In this document: piece by piece, positions 32,481-43,985 of the stretch
Layout of the letters: each line of letters opens with the position of its first letter
Position numbering within the stretch: position 1 is the first letter of the stretch
NCBI GenBank assembly: GCA_036583965.1
Contig: JAZBQD010000021.1
Coordinates: forward strand, 20,985,620-21,049,619
Length of the DNA stretch: 64,000 nucleotides
DNA from: Prunella strophiata
Lineage: Eukaryota > Chordata > Aves > Passeriformes > Prunellidae
Reading direction: 5' to 3'
Program-made: the position numbers and the translations under genes
Notes under the pieces: model-generated
Seen by the model: only the letters and a program-made list of their open reading frames with translations
The model's database searches: none
Told to the model about the DNA's origin: nothing

Positions 32481-33621
32481 ACGTGGAGAGTGGGTGGGAG
32501 ATTTTATACAAGTTTTCTTCCCACTTCCTTCCCAGACCATTTTTCCTTTGACTCGTGGTGTCTTCCTTCACAGCAGAGCCTTGTCCTGGAGGTTTCAGGT
32601 GTGGCCAGGACGGGCTGAAAGATGGGAATGGCTGATCAAAGCAGCACCTTGTCTGTGTCACATCTCAGCACTGAATGCCACAACTCCTGGTGCAGCACAG
32701 GAGCCAGTTTCTGTCAGTTGAATTATTTTTCCAGATTGACCTTATGCTTTTAAATAAGATCTTGGTGGGAAGAGCAGGACCTCTGTGCTGGACCACAGGT
32801 TTAGAGAGTGGTGAGCCCCTGTTTTAGCTGGTTGAGGGTGAAGGTGATGTGTTCAGTTGGAGTTGACTCTCACCCACCCCCCGTGTGAGATTTCTGATAA
32901 CTGTGTGTTTGGACCTTTTTGTTCCCCTGAGCTGTCTCTTCACAAAAGATATTTCAGGGTCTTTCAACCAGTTAGGAAAGTTCATTATATTTTTAATACA
33001 ATGTGGAAAAAAATTAAAATAATGATTTGATATACAGGCATTGATGAAAGATGTATTTTTAAAGTAGTAAATTAAAATCTCATTAATATTTCAGTGAGAA
33101 TATTTTGTGCTTATCTGTTTCATCTCTATTTTTGACCTATGGCTTGGAGTTCACAGCATGAAGGAGATGGTGAAATCTGTTCACCATAAAATGTTAATTA
33201 TAAGTAAATTACAGCACAAACGTTCAATCAGACACATTAATTCTACATAAAGTGAATTATTGTAGCAGAAAATTTTAAAATGTGACTGAATTTTATAATC
33301 TGCATCCTCCATTTTCTACCTTTGCTCTTAGTGCTGTGCTGTTCCTCCCCAGCATGGCTGAACTCTGTGCTGATGAGAAGTGCTTTCTCTTAGACGATGT
33401 TAAAAAATGGAAGAGCACAATTTGATCCAGTTGTTTGCAGCTACTAAATGCCTCTTAAATGGAGAAAATGTTCTTTGCCCAGTGAGGAAGTGCAATAGCA
33501 GCTGCAGGGTTGGAAAGGCAGGAGCTGAGGGTGCTGGGGCTGGGGCTGGCAGCCTGAGCTCTCTGACCTGAGCTGGAGTTATCGCAGCCCCACGAGTGTT
33601 TGCAGGACCCTGCCTTGGGGT
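32481..33621. other. Gene-free stretch
   Basis: AT-rich between 32980 and 33300, otherwise mixed. A G-rich GGGGCTGGGGCTGG stretch lies near 33537. No gene or transposon is recognisable. Confidence 0.35.
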
Positions 33622-34377
33622 TTAATCCTGTGCTTGTTTTGACAGCCAAAAGGCACGTGAATCCCCATGTAGTTTTAAGTAACTGGAGGTCTTGAAAATG
33701 GAACTGGCTTCCTGACCCTGAGGGGAAAGGCTTCCTTTGAATCCCAGACTGGTCTGTAGTGTCGCTGCCTTTGTCAATCCAAATGTTGCTGTGGCATTAT
33801 AAAAGAATTTCTGCTGAGACATAGGAGCTCCCTTGGAGGGAAGGGAGCAGAAGACATTCCCGATTTGCTCAGGGGAGGTGTGCTGTGGTTGCAGGAGCTG
33901 CAGATCCTGCAGCCCAGTGAGGTAAGCCTCAGGGTAAAGCGAGCCCCAGGGAAGGGTTAGAGCTCTGATCCCATGGGCTGGAAAGGAGGGGACCAGGGCA
34001 CACTGGATCTCACAGCCATGGCACGCTGGGGAGTCACAGAGTTGGTACCTTGTGCCTTGATGTGTCCTGTCAGTGCATGGGCTCTTGCAGATGCCATTTG
34101 GTGTCTCTGAGCTGTTGTGCCTCCACACCTGAATAATTTCCTGCCAGTGTGAGATGTGGGCTCCAGAAAACGTGTGTGAGTCACTGAGAGCTGAGCTGTG
34201 AAGTGCTGCAGAGGTCTTGGAGACAATCTCACCATGTGTTGGGAAATGGAGGTCTCTTTTCTGGGAAGTGGGACAGGAAAGCAAAATGAAACTCAGACAC
34301 CTAAACAAAGTAATTTGTGAAAATATAATTATTATGAGATGGTTTATTTGCATGTACAGAATATGTAAAACAGTCAC
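33622..34377 (-). other. Longest open frame in the window (251 codons), unidentified
   Basis: The minus strand is open for 251 codons in DNA that is not strongly GC-rich. The product starts with a hydrophobic stretch (LIIIIFSQITLF, residues 14-25), followed by a Ser/His/Thr-rich, low-order body. It resembles no family I know and has no catalytic signature. An ORF this long is somewhat unusual by chance but expected occasionally in a window this size. It is not called a gene. Confidence 0.15.
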
Positions 34378-36820
34378 TGTGGTGTCTGTGTGTCAGAGCG
34401 ATGGGACTGAGAGCTGTGATAGCCAGGGATCATCCCCTGCCAGGCCCAGGCTGTGTCCATCCAGCTCTGCTGGGAGGTTCTGCATCCTCTGCCTTGACCC
34501 TCCAAGCTGTGCTGGCACCACATCCTGGGTGCCCTGGTTTACTCCCACACCCCTGTTCCCACAGGCTGGCTGGATGAGAAACCCTCCACCTCATGCAGCC
34601 TGTGTGATCCCACAGCTCTTTGGGAGAGGTCAGTGTCCCTGTGGGCTCTGCCAGCTTGCTGTGCTGGGTGAGCACACCCTCAGGACAGCCCTCGTGGTGC
34701 ACAGCTCTGCACAGGACCAGAGTTCTGGCTGGAATGGGTACGAGTGAGGGGATGGTGCTCAGGGGAACACAAGTGGAACTGTTGGAACAGGGTGGGAAAA
34801 TGTGAATTATCACAGGGACCTGAGGGGTCACCAGTGCACTGGAACTGGACCAAGCAGACATTTCTGAAGTACCTCAGATGTTCTCAACTCTCAGGCACTG
34901 AGAGGCTCTGTGTTATGAGCAGACCAAGCTTCAAATACAAAGGCTTCTTCTGTTTGCATTCCCCTTTCATGGTTTCTATCAGGCCACCACATAGTGAAAT
35001 TATATTTTTTTCATTATTTTCATTTGAAATCAAGAGTTTTGTTAGGTTTCAATCGACTGCCTTCATCAGCTAATAGTAAGCAGTTATTTGTCTCTTATTT
35101 TCTACTCTCCCATTCCACACTGTGAGTTGGTGCTGGGGTAAATTGTGCCCCATGTGTAAAGGTGGACCTCAGCAGGTACAGCCCAAAGGTACCTGGGCAA
35201 GGTGTGATTTTAAGGCCAGGTTCATCAGGGTGTTGAAAGAATGAGATGAGATTGGTCAAGGCCCTCACAATGCACAAGCACAGAGGGGAAGTGAGGCAGG
35301 CTGGAAGCTCCAAGGCCTTGTTTTCCAGTAAGCAGCGTGATTGGCAGCAGGAATAAACACGAGCGGGAAGCTTGTGTATCAATCTAATTGTATAATTGCA
35401 GGTTGCTTTCTGCCTGGTTTGATGTGCAGATTGTAGTAATGTGGAGTGTCTCTTTGGTAATTTGCTATTAAATCCAACACTAGGAAGTAGTTCAGTGGCT
35501 TCCTGGATGGATACCTGATGTTTGTGATCTTTACCTGCTGGAGCAGTGCCCGTGCCTGCCTTTTCCTTTTTCTCTTATTTTTGATTATATAGTGGTCAAA
35601 GTTTTTTCAGCAAGTTGCCAAGGTGAGTTAGACATAAAGGTCAAAATGTGATAACTCATTACCCAGTGTTGTAAAAGTCACTGCCAAGAGCTGAGAGCAA
35701 TGTTTAATTATTCCCTCTGAACTTGTACAAAGTATTATTTTATTTATGTTGTAATCAGTACACTGGGAACACTGCCTGCCCAAACCTCAGCACTGGCTCT
35801 GCTCAGAGCTCCCAGTCAGTCACTGGGCAGGAGGAGAAGGGATGGTGTTCAGTGAAACCCATGAAGGAAAAATCCTTAGCAAGGGAAAAATGTCAAATAG
35901 TGTCTTTGATGATGGGTGTAGAGCAAAGCCGCAAAGGGAGCGAGCTCCTCCTTACTGGGAGAACAGGAAAAGGCTCCAGCCCTGCCAGGTCCTGTGTCCA
36001 TCTGGCCCATTCCCTTTACCTTGATTACAATTAATCAGCTGCTTTTCCAGTGCAAATACCCTATTCCTATTCCTCAGAGATGAATTGATTTCTGGCTGAT
36101 TCCTCACCAGAAGTTCATAGCTTTATCTCAGAGCACCGAGGGCTGTTACAGAGTGACAAAGATATACTTGTCTGAATTCTTGAAGGATCTCCCCAACTGT
36201 TCTGCTTCTTACTTGCCACTGGGTTTTTGTATGCTGGTGGTTACATCCTTTTCTGGCTTTGTCATGGAAAACTGCTTAATAATAATAATAGTAATAATTA
36301 TAAGTAGAGCCAAAGCCATTGTGGCTCGCAGAGACATGGTTTTTAATAGATTCTGCTAAAAACATCAGTTGAAAGGTAATTCCAAGTACATATTGCCAGG
36401 TCAGGAGGTTTTCCAGTCAGGTGAGTGTCCCCTTGTGCATTATTTATGCCCTTGTGTATGCCCCAGTGTTGATGATAGGATCATTTTTTTGGTATATTGT
36501 GTTGCAGATTCATTCCTGGACCAACAGGTAACCAGGAATGCTGATTAAAAATCTACAATATTTCCCTGAACAAAGAGAGTTGGACATCTATTGACCTTTG
36601 GCCTTGCTGGAGTTGGCAGAGGCTTTGTGAGGCACTGGTGAGACATCCTGCTCTTGGTGCAACATCTGGGTATTGGTGGGTAGATAAATAACAGACACCT
36701 GTAGGAGTCAAGGTTTTCCTCTCTCCCAGAAGTGTTTTGCCATGACCTTGGTGCAAGCTCCATCCTGCCTGGCTCAGACACTGGTTGCATCCCCAAAAGT
36801 TAACCTCTGAACTCCCCGGG
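34378..36820. other. Gene-free stretch
   Basis: Mixed sequence with an AAT microsatellite at 36277-36300. The opposing frames at 34217-34861 (176 codons plus, 143 codons minus) overlap and cancel each other as evidence. No RNA gene or named repeat is seen. Confidence 0.4.
36277..36300. repeat. (TAA)n microsatellite, one interruption
   Basis: About eight TAA units with a single G interruption. Ordinary trinucleotide repeat. Confidence 0.85.
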
Positions 36821-37430
36821 GTTACGCTCAAGCCAAAGATCACCGAGCTTTTAGAGATCAAGAGGAAGTCAGTGAGGAGGGACGGCGCGATGAGCCTCAG
36901 ACACTCATTAGTCCTCGCTGAACGCCTGAAAATAACGAATTTCAGCTTAGTCAACAGCAGTGAAAGACACTTATTGTGTTCAGATTGCCTTGGGATGGCT
37001 TCTGCTTGTTGGGGCTGGCAAATGGCATTATCCAAAGGGAAAAGCCCTCTGTGTGGTGTTCCCACGAGGGCGGCCGTGTCCTCACTCCTGCAAATACAAA
37101 GCGCTCTTGGCAAGCAGAGTTTAATTAAGAGCCTCCCTGAGACCAGCCAGGCCGGGCGGCAGTAGCCGAGAGGGCCCTGGCACCTGTGTTAGGGAACAGG
37201 CTGCAAGAAGAACATGCTGCAAGAAGAACATGCTGCATTTCTGGCAAATGTCATCGCTGCTGCTGCCTCGCTTTGTGCGTCCTCACGCACGTTTTTAATA
37301 CGGCTGCGCTTTGTCTACCTGGAATATGCAAATAGTATTCAAATTAGATCTCGGCTTTGTGGCTGTCAGCACATACCCCCCAGCTTCCCTCTAGCAAGTG
37401 ACTAATGGGAACATGTGTTCTTTCTATTTT
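36821..37430. promoter_or_regulatory. Strong candidate conserved non-coding block
   Basis: This is one of the most enhancer-like stretches in the window: complex, non-repetitive, with CpGs at 36880-36930 and 37065-37160. The subsegment 37245-37375 holds a SOX-type CTTTGT (37309-37314) and an exact octamer ATGCAAAT (37326-37333) within 25 bp. Overlapping frames (186 codons minus, 126 plus) give no known protein. Conservation cannot be measured here. Confidence 0.45.
37200..37236. repeat. 16-bp tandem duplication
   Basis: CTGCAAGAAGAACATG occurs twice in a row (37201-37216 and 37217-37232), then CTGCA begins a third copy. It is a recent-looking exact duplication inside otherwise complex sequence. 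Confidence 0.9.
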
Positions 37431-40400
37431 TGTAAAGCAGGGGGAAGGAGGGGAAGGAGGGCCAGAGCTGGCAGGGCTGAGCCACAGCCTCCTTGTCCCC
37501 AGAGGGAGCAGAGCTCACAGCAGAGGGTGGGGATGGTGGGATGGGGCCTGGGGCTGCTCTGCAGACCCCCTGCCCGGGGCAGTGGTGGTACAGGGGTGGG
37601 AGAGGCCCCCAGCCCACTCCCTACACTGTGCCTGCCCAGGTCTCTGCAGCTCCCAGCACTCAGACAAGCAGCACAGAGTCCAAACTTTGTCCTTGGCATA
37701 GGCCGTTGTCTTCCTTTACCCCATCCCTTTTATTCACAATTATACCTATCCCTGTATTTGTTAGTGTTCCTATGGCAACAGCTCTAACTGCTTGCACAGA
37801 ATTGTAATGTCAGGAAACTCTTTAATGTTTCTGTGGATGACTTAATATGATTTAGGAGAAATCCACCTCATCCAGTGCTGGGTACTGGCTCTGGGCCCTG
37901 GGGGCTTCCCACCACTTAAGGTCTCTGAACCTGCCTCCTGTGTACAGCAGGACTTTTGCCTTCTATTGATTCTGAAAGTTGGTCAGCAACAAAAACTAAA
38001 ATAATAGCACACACTCAGCACACATTTGCTATTCCCAGAGGACTGTAAACCAAGGGCCAAAGGCTCAGATGTTGCTGAAGCTCCTGGTGGCTCCAGGCTT
38101 TTCCAGTCACATATAACAAGTACTTGAGGTAGGGACATCTCATGTCTTGCAGAAACTATGGTTCATTGTGAAGTAGGAGCCATGGTGGGTGTCACAGTCT
38201 GCTCTCCAGATCCACTGGAGCCATGGCCACACTGCTGCTGGAGTCAGGGTGAGAGATACCGGCAGGACACCCCTGGCCTGTCTGTGCAGCCAGCAGCTCT
38301 AGGGGAGGGTACCACCAGGAGATACAATATCTGAATGCAGCTGCAATAAGGATCCCATACTGAGAGACTCAGAATTGGTACTTTGCAAATACTGGTGGCT
38401 CCATTAAACTGTCCTCCCAGGCTGCTCAGGAGCTGTGTTCTGATGGAGAGGCACGCTGCCACTCTGCCAACAGGGCTGTATTGTAAATATGCTCGTTCTG
38501 GCTGTTCTGCTTTCAGGTAGGAGATGTTTCCAAAGCAGGATGCTGTCCCCACCTCTCCCTGAGGTACAGGTCTCCAAGTCCCAGGGCATGTGTGATTTCT
38601 CTCTCTGTCCCCTCCTGCCCCATGCAGCCTCACTGTCCCCACAGAAGGATGGAGCTGGTTGGCCCCGTTTGCCATCTCAAAGTGTGACTGAGGTGCTGCC
38701 TTCTGTCAGCACTGCTTTCTGCTCTGGATGAGGAGAGGAGGGTGATTTAAGCAGCCAGAATAGGAAAGTCACTCTTCTTAATTAGCACTAATGCAGTGAA
38801 GGTTGTTTTCTGGCCCTGGCAGGGGAAATGGTAATTAATATGGCAGGGAGACAGCAGAGAGCCAGACGGAGAGTTCAAGGCCGGTGTGCGAGCCTCCGAC
38901 CCTGGGGCAGTGCTGGCAGAGACAGCGGGACACAAAGCCTGTCCCTGTGGGATGGATGGAGCACTGGCCATGTCCCCTGGACCCCTGCCCAGCTCTGCAC
39001 CACCAGACATGGGGGTCCTTCACCTGCTCTAGCCTGACCAGCCTTTCCCACTCACAGTTTAACTGGTTTTGTGTTCTAATGAACAACTTCCTTTGCACCT
39101 CCCAGTGCAGCCTTAGGGTTGACTCTTGCTGCTGTCAGCTGCGCCCTCGGGTCACATCAGCAAAGCCAAGGCAGAGGAGAGTAGGGCTCCCATATTCCCA
39201 CCAGAAGATCAGTGTCTCTGCAGGGCACCATGCAGAAATGACAGGTAGACCAAGGGCAAGCAAACCCAAAACTTCTGTGTGGTCATGGTGACCTCTGCCA
39301 TGGATCCGTGTGCGTTTGCAGGTTTTTGGATGCTGTGTTCTGCTGTAGCTGAATGTTCAGGCAGAATTAAGGGTGTCTGAGGTAAGGGAGAGGTGGGCAA
39401 GGACCCATTATTGTGGGTGGAGTTGTGATGGACAGGAGGTGATTACACAAGGATCTCTGGTAGTTGCACTTGAGTCCCCCTTTGTGCTGCTGCTCCAATG
39501 GCCTTGCACAGTCACAGCTGATAGGAGTTCGTCTGCTCAGATCATGGTGCTGAGCTGGAAGGTGCTGTGCTAATTTCTGTCTTGGTGAATTAACATGTTT
39601 TCTTCAGAATATGTATTCCTCAACAGGTTTTTTGGCATGTTATATACCCACAAGCTTCTAGTGTGTGTGCTTGGCACTGTGATGTGGATACCTAATGTTA
39701 TGCCCAGGAGCAATGGAGCAGGTTTCCTTAATTTGATATTCCCGGTTTTGTTGGGAAGTAAAACCTGGATGCTGCCTGGTGAAAGAATCTGGAGTTAGTT
39801 GTGCAGTTTGTAAAGACATGGAGACTTGTCATTTTAGCTGGGAGAGAAGGCAACCAAACCTCCAATATGAGATTTTCCTGAGTCCCTGGAAGCTTGAAAA
39901 ACCAGACAAACACATATGCTTACAGGATTCACCCCTTAAATGTTCTAATAAAAATTGTTTAGCTGAGGACTTGACTTCATTAAATGGCCTTGGAATCACC
40001 TTTTGAAAAGGCAGGCAATGTTCAAATAGTGAAGAAACAGCAGTGAGTGGGGTGGCCAAGGTGTTCATGTACCTGGAGCTGCATTCCTGTAAAGCAGCTT
40101 GGGAAACTCCTGCAGGGAAGCATGATCCTGATCAGTGCACCTGTCTGTGCCTAATGGGGCTGCAGGAGAGAATCTCTAACAACAAAACCAGTGCCCAGAG
40201 CTGGAGGTGGCTTTTCCACCTGAGAAGTGTCACCAAGGAGGCAGCGCTGCTCACGTTCCTCAGCTGAGGCATGGAAGACCTGGGCTCAGAGCTGCTCTCT
40301 CTGCTTCTCCTCTTCCTTGTGGTGATAACTCAGCCTGAATAAAGCAAATAATTGCATTTTGGATAAGAGTAACCTGTGTAATGTTCACCATGGCTGGGAG

Positions 40401-41572
40401 CATCATTATGTCTGGAGCAAGCAGCAAACACTTCTTTCCCACAGGAAAACATAAGCCCTAGCTCTTATGTGGCCCCTCCTGTTCAGGCATTTGGTGGTTG
40501 TTTTTTAGGGGGGGAATTCAGTTTTTCTTCATTGTGGATTTAGGGGTTTCTCCCTCTGTATTCCAGGGGATTTGTTGGCATATTTTCTGTGCCTGTTCTG
40601 GGAGCCAAAGTCTTTCTTCCTAGAAGAGAAAATGAAGGCAAGTGTTTCCTATGGGGGGCTGGGGCTGGCAGGAGGCATCTGCCCCCCTGCCTGGGCAGCC
40701 CCTGCTGTCAGCCCTGCAAGAAAGGCCCTGCTGTCCTGTCTGCCACGGTCCATCAAGGACTGCAGGGACACCAGGAGACTCGTGTCACCTCAGACTGAAG
40801 CTGAAGTGAGGTCAGAAAGGTGAAACGGCAGTATTTTATCCAATAAGAAACCCAAGGATTTGGATTTATGCCAGAACAGCAAGTGCTAAATCATCATATC
40901 CCAACCAGGGGATTTATGGCAGAGTTACAAAGATGATAATTTATTTAAGCACTTGTGCTAAGAATTTTTTTTCCCCTGTTGATTCTTATTAGCATGGAAT
41001 GTTTTACACTTTTTAAAGGGTATCATAGTGAAAGAGGGAACATTTGCAGAGAAATGTTATCCAGAATACATACATTGTTTAAATGAGCTGCTCTTCAGCT
41101 TCCAGACACGCAAACGTTTAAAGCGAGAGGCAGCACCTGATGTTTTATTAATCGTACACACATCTGCAAACTTTCAATATCTCATGTTTGTAAATACAAG
41201 TAGCAGTTTAGAATCTCTTTTAAGATAAAGCAGTAGAAAAATATGGATTTTCTCTACAGAGCTGACTTCAGGAACAGGTCATGGTGTGCCAGAGGGATGT
41301 TTCCCAGAGGGATGCTTCCCAGTGCCATCCATACTCTGCCCCTGCATGCTGGGTGGGATCTGCTCCATGCCCCATTCCATCTTGCACTGGTACCACAGAT
41401 ACTTTTTGTATTGAGAAGTATTTTCACTATTGTTTCTTCAGCTGTTAGTGGGGGAAGGCGTGCTGGCTGGCTCTCAAGGCTTTGCTGTGCAGAGTGTGTG
41501 TCGGGATGATGCTCACAGGCAGATGGGCAATGAGGATGGTGGAGGTGTGCAAAAGGCTGCACTCAGATGAGA
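37431..41572. other. Gene-free stretch
   Basis: GC-rich at 37440-37660, otherwise mixed. Frames reach 143 codons (38244-38675, minus) but resemble no protein family. The end of an X-box half site, ATGGCAAC, lies at 37772-37779. I identify no mobile element. Confidence 0.4.
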
Positions 41573-41668
41573 AATCACAGAATCCCAGAGAGGTTTGTGT
41601 TGGAAGGCACCTTGGAGCTCACCTAATTCCAACCCCCAGCCGTGGGCAAAGACACCTTGCAGCCAGAC
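41573..41668 (-). mobile_element. CR1 LINE, 3'-end fragment
   Basis: The plus strand is the reverse complement of a CR1 3' end: AATCACAGAATCCCAGAGAG, TTGGAAGGCACCTTGGAGCTC, then CTAATTCCAACCCCCAGCCG. About 95 bp remains. It lies on the minus strand, is 5' truncated and is moderately diverged. Confidence 0.85.
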
Positions 41669-42600
41669 ATCTCACCTCTGTGAGTTATACTCTGGCCTCG
41701 GTCCATTCACAAACAGATGTTGATGTGTAGCTTATGTGCTGACCTGTGACCATGGGTTATTTTTGTGAAATGCAGAAGCCAGAACTTAAAATATACATTT
41801 CCTGGAATTTCGCAAATTCCTTCAGCTGAGGTAGGCTGCAGTGAGATGCTTCAGGTAGGAGACAGATCCTTGGAGATGGCAGCCAGGGCTGTTATTGAGG
41901 ACTGCAAGCAGCACTTCCTGGTGCTTCCAAGGAGTGATGATCCAGCACAACAATAATGGCAGTGGAGATTTCCCATTTAGACTCAGTCTACCCAGTAGAT
42001 TGATGTGTTGAATATGAACTTGTACCAGTGAGACTTCAGGGTTTGTGTACAGATTTAATCCAGTGGCTAAACATTCCTCCTGGCAGCAAACACAACTCAT
42101 CAGTTGTTACCAAGAGCCAGTCCTGTGGGTTTAGTTGTTTCAAGCTGAATCAGCATGTAGGTAGTACTTCAGTCCTACTGTGCAAGCATCTGATTTTGAG
42201 TAAATTATTACAGATTTAATCTTTATTCAGGTCTTTGTGTGTGAGTCAGTGACATATTAAGATTGAAAGGTGGCAGGAAAATGTTGGTTGATTCCTCATC
42301 AGTTTGTATGTCTTTCTCTGCCAATTACAGATTCTTCATTGTCTACCATCAAAAATCACATGAGTAAGAGCATCAGCAGTCTAAAGTGGGCAGTCCTGAA
42401 ATCAATCTTAATTTCATTTACAACAGCTAGATTTTGTCTGTTTGTAAAAGAACTTCACCTGAAACTGGTCTGGTGCCCTGGGGTCTCTGGGCTGGGGTCT
42501 CTGGCCCCTTCTCTGGGAATGACTGTGCTGTCATTGTTGGGACACTGTGGGTGCTCCCTGACCTTCAGGGTCCTGCTCTGAACCCCTGAGAACCTCGGGT
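41669..42600. other. Gene-free stretch
   Basis: Mixed composition. A GGAATTT/AAATTCC inverted repeat with a 3-nt loop lies at 41804-41820. I see no gene, RNA or named repeat. Confidence 0.35.
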
Positions 42601-43200
42601 TTCCATGGCTGAAGCCATTGCTTGTTCGGGGTCCTCTCCATGTGAGATTCTTGCTCAGGATCATTTTCTCTCTGCTTCTATTTTTGATGGTATCTCCCAC
42701 AATAGACTCGTGTTCCTCCTCTGTCTGTTCCAGCCTGACACAGTTCAGTGCTGCGGCGCCTACGGGGGCTTGAAAAGAGCAGCCCCCCCTTTCTCCCCCC
42801 TTCTTTTTTTTTTGGCTGAGGCCAAATTCCTTCACCCAGGCAGAAAGATCTGCCGCTCTTACTGGCTTTTACTTTTCGAGAGCATTTTCCACCCGGCCGT
42901 GGCTTCCCTGCGGAGCGAGGCTCCCGCTCCATTCAGGGGAGAAGGGTGCACTTTGCGCATCTGCCTTTTGTTTGGCCTGAGCCTCTGGGACTTGGAGAAG
43001 GGGGAGGAATTGATAAAAGCAAAGCATTTTGCCAGAAAAAGAACCGAAGAGGGCAATGGAAGGCCATTTGTGTAATTCCCCAGGCTGTGTCTCTCTGAAA
43101 GCGAAGGTCTGGTGCAGTCTGCATAACCCGCTGACTTCGGATCTGCCTTTATCCTTTACCACGTGCAATCCATTCTTGTACAGGAATTAGAGATTAAAGA
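42601..43200. promoter_or_regulatory. Candidate conserved non-coding block
   Basis: A non-repetitive, moderately CpG-bearing stretch, clearest between 42825 and 43180. A plus frame is open for 156 codons (42605-43075) and several minus frames are open too, but none has a family signature or clear splice borders. It could be an enhancer, or an exon I cannot recognise. Confidence 0.3.
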
Positions 43201-43835
43201 CAACTTAACCTGTGTTTTTCTTTTTGTTTTTTGCAGTTTTCTTTGGCAGTGAAATAGTGGAGCTGCATTTCAGATCAGACCGGGGGGTGGGTGTGAGCAG
43301 GGAAAACCCCCAGCAGTTTCCCCCCTGCCAGCCCAGAGCTGCTGTTTCACTGTGTGTACTGGGGAAGGGCCTTGCAGGCCTAAGGGAATTACTGGGATGT
43401 AGTCAGGGCTCCCTTTCTGATGGCCCTAACACTGGTTTGTGGAGCTTGGGGGTCTGCATGTGGGGTGTGGGTGTCCCACAGCACCGAGCAGCTCTGGCTC
43501 CATCACAGGAGAGCTCAGGGACCCTTTGCACCTGAATACATCAAATTGTCAGCTCTGGCATTAAAAAAATCACTGTTTTGGAGGGGCTGCCCATATTCTG
43601 CCACTTCCACTGCTGAGAAATGAAAGCAGAGGCACCTTCTTGGGGTGTGGTGAGAAATACCTGATTTGTACTATGGTGACAAAGCAACCAAGTCAGTGTG
43701 TTTGGAGAAAATCGCTTCCCAGTGCAAGAAGGTGTTCTGGAAGCTTCTCTGCTGACAGAGGCTCCCTGTGTGTGGAGCATTCTGTTGGGGCACCGAGGCT
43801 GAGAGCTGTGGGCAAAGCACGAGGAGATTAGAGAA
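43201..43835. other. Gene-free stretch
   Basis: No recognisable feature before the CR1 fragment that follows. Confidence 0.35.
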
Positions 43836-43985
43836 GAGCAACAAAAAGGATTAAGGGGCTGAGGGATTGATCTCTGAGGAAAGATTAAAGGAGCTGACTA
43901 TGTGTAGCCTGGCAGAGAGAGAAGTACAAGGCAGCTTGATAACGGTGTACAGATGTTTGAAGATCTAAATGTGAAGGGGTTGATC
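43836..43985 (+). mobile_element. CR1 LINE, internal ORF2 fragment
   Basis: In CR1 sense the segment opens with GAGCAACAAAAAGGATTAAGGGGCT-like sequence and continues through the conserved region that precedes the ORF2 C-terminus. It is internal to the element and lacks the 3' end in recognisable form. Several frame breaks show that it is an old copy. The sequence to its right (to about 44090) may belong to the same insertion but is too diverged for me to assign. Confidence 0.8.
43873..43962 (+). pseudogene. CR1 ORF2 remnant (reverse transcriptase C-terminal part)
   Basis: Thirty codons in one frame read SEERLKELTMCSLAER, then EVQGSLITVYRCLK. The CR1 family pattern here is YEERLKELGLFSLE-rich sequence followed by a GDLI-x-VYKYLK motif. 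The match covers the linker after the reverse transcriptase domain. The flanking frame is broken by stop codons, so it is a dead fragment. Confidence 0.8.

Noticed and set aside
36553..37113. 186-codon minus frame
   Set aside because: A plus frame of 126 codons overlaps it in the candidate conserved block, and the product resembles no protein.
41804..41820. Inverted repeat GGAATTT/AAATTCC
   Set aside because: Short stem with a 3-nt loop and no supporting context.
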